Source of the DNA: Auanema rhodensis
Lineage: Eukaryota; Nematoda; Chromadorea; Rhabditida; Rhabditidae
NCBI GenBank assembly: GCA_964057225.1
Contig: CAXKVF010000097.1
Location: 1-64,000 of the forward strand
Length of the DNA stretch: 64,000 nucleotides
Reading direction: 5' to 3'
Shown here one piece after another: positions 63,201 to 64,000 of this stretch (position 1 is its first letter; each line of letters begins with the position of its first letter). Under the pieces are notes generated by a model. It was given only the letters and a program-made list of their open reading frames with translations, searched no databases and had not been told where the DNA came from. Position numbers and translations under genes: made by a program.

Positions 63201-64000
63201 AAATTTGAAAACCGCATCTCTTTATCTTTCACGTGAAGCGAGTTACATACCAAGTGCACATGACGTGTACATTTAATTAGCATAAATTAAAGTTCACGTA
63301 AATTTCAAAGTCATGGTTACCATGAAGCAATATCAATAAAAATTTGTTTTTAAACTAATATGGACATGGGGAATCTAATTTTGAAAACCGCATCTCTTTA
63401 TCTTTCACATGAAGCGAGTTACATACCAAGTGCACATCACGTGTACATTTAATTAGCATAAATTAAAGTTCACGTAAATTTCAAAGTCATGGTTACCATG
63501 AAGCAATATCAATAAAAATTTGTTTTTAGACTAATATGGACATGGGGAATCTAATTTTGAAAACCGCATCTCTTTATCTTTCACATGAAGCGAGTTACAT
63601 ACCAAGTGCACATCACGTATACATTTAATTAGCATAAATTAAAGTTCACGTAAATTTCAAAGTCATGGTTACCATGCACCAATATCAATAAAAATTTGTT
63701 TTTAGACTAATATGGACATGGGGAATCTAATTTTGAAAACCGCATCTCTTTATCTTTCACGTGAAGCGAGTTACATACCAAGTGCACATCACGTGTACAT
63801 TTAATTAGCATAAATTAAAGTTCACGTAAATTTCAAAGTCATGGTTACCATGCACCAATATCAATAAAAATTTGTTTTTAGACTAATATGGACATGGGGA
63901 ATCTAATTTTGAAAACCGCATCTCTTTATCTTTCACGTGAAGCGAGTTACATACCAAGTGCACATCACGTGTACATTTAATTAGCATAAATTAAAGTTCA
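33222..64000 (+). repeat. 176-bp satellite array, about 175 copies, continuing beyond the window
   Basis: Period 176 bp, measured at GGACATGGGG: 33,271, 33,447, 33,623, 33,799 and onward. Each unit carries two CACGTG hexamers (in TTTCACGTGAAG and ACATCACGTGTACA), a further CACGT in TTCACGTAAA, and the near-palindrome CATGGTTACCATG. Variant units recur in register at multiples of 176 bp: 3,872 bp (35,409 to 39,281), 2,464 bp (40,841 to 43,305 and 44,889 to 47,353), and about 9,150 bp (51,641 to 60,790). These show higher-order duplication. Some units near 53,315, 56,836 and 62,465 lack two bases. No gene is seen in this 30.8-kb stretch. Confidence 0.97.

Overview
The window looks like subtelomeric or otherwise repeat-dense DNA from a nematode. 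The base composition is AT-rich. Introns are very short (about 32-60 bp) with GT...TTTTCAG-type borders. GCCTAA/TTAGGC repeats, the nematode telomere repeat, occur inside the sequence at several places, including one block of 20 units at 32,787-32,906. No rRNA, tRNA or CRISPR array was recognised by eye.

Layout. (1) 1-3,700: a degenerate telomere-like 21-bp repeat that also reads as a Lys-Pro-rich peptide on the minus strand, an AT microsatellite, and a 3-kb ATGGC minisatellite. (2) 3,900-8,300: two divergent intron-containing genes. The minus-strand one is a zinc-motif protein (called A' here). The plus-strand one carries a superfamily 3 helicase domain of the type found in Rep proteins of CRESS-DNA viruses. 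(3) 8,480-9,090: palindromic, partly tandem repeats downstream of the helicase gene. (4) 9,062-24,480: three complete and one truncated copy of a 4.4-kb unit, nearly identical. Each full unit holds a multi-exon gene (B'), a SET-like domain fragment, a very GC-rich open frame resembling a foreign (possibly viral capsid) protein, a telomere-repeat stretch read as (Lys-Pro)n, and a short acidic C-terminal coding region. (5) 24,481-29,960: a large foldback whose centre is packed with perfect heat-shock-element pentamers and has a TATA motif at each edge, flanked by tandem ~180-198-bp leader repeats (3 on the left, 14 on the right). (6) 29,973-32,482: genes A and B, which I read as diverged paralogues of A' and B'. 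(7) 32,738-32,906: a GC-rich hairpin and the telomere block. (8) 32,907-64,000: a 176-bp satellite, about 175 copies, with higher-order structure and an inversion at its left end.

The main proposal is that A-type, B-type and Rep-helicase genes form one mobile or domesticated element family. It occurs here as A'-Rep-B' on the left and A-B on the right, with B' amplified together with interstitial telomere repeats. In this reading the heat-shock palindrome could drive stress-induced transcription through the leader array into A and B. The paralogy is read by eye from short shared motifs. The promoter and mobility ideas are inference.
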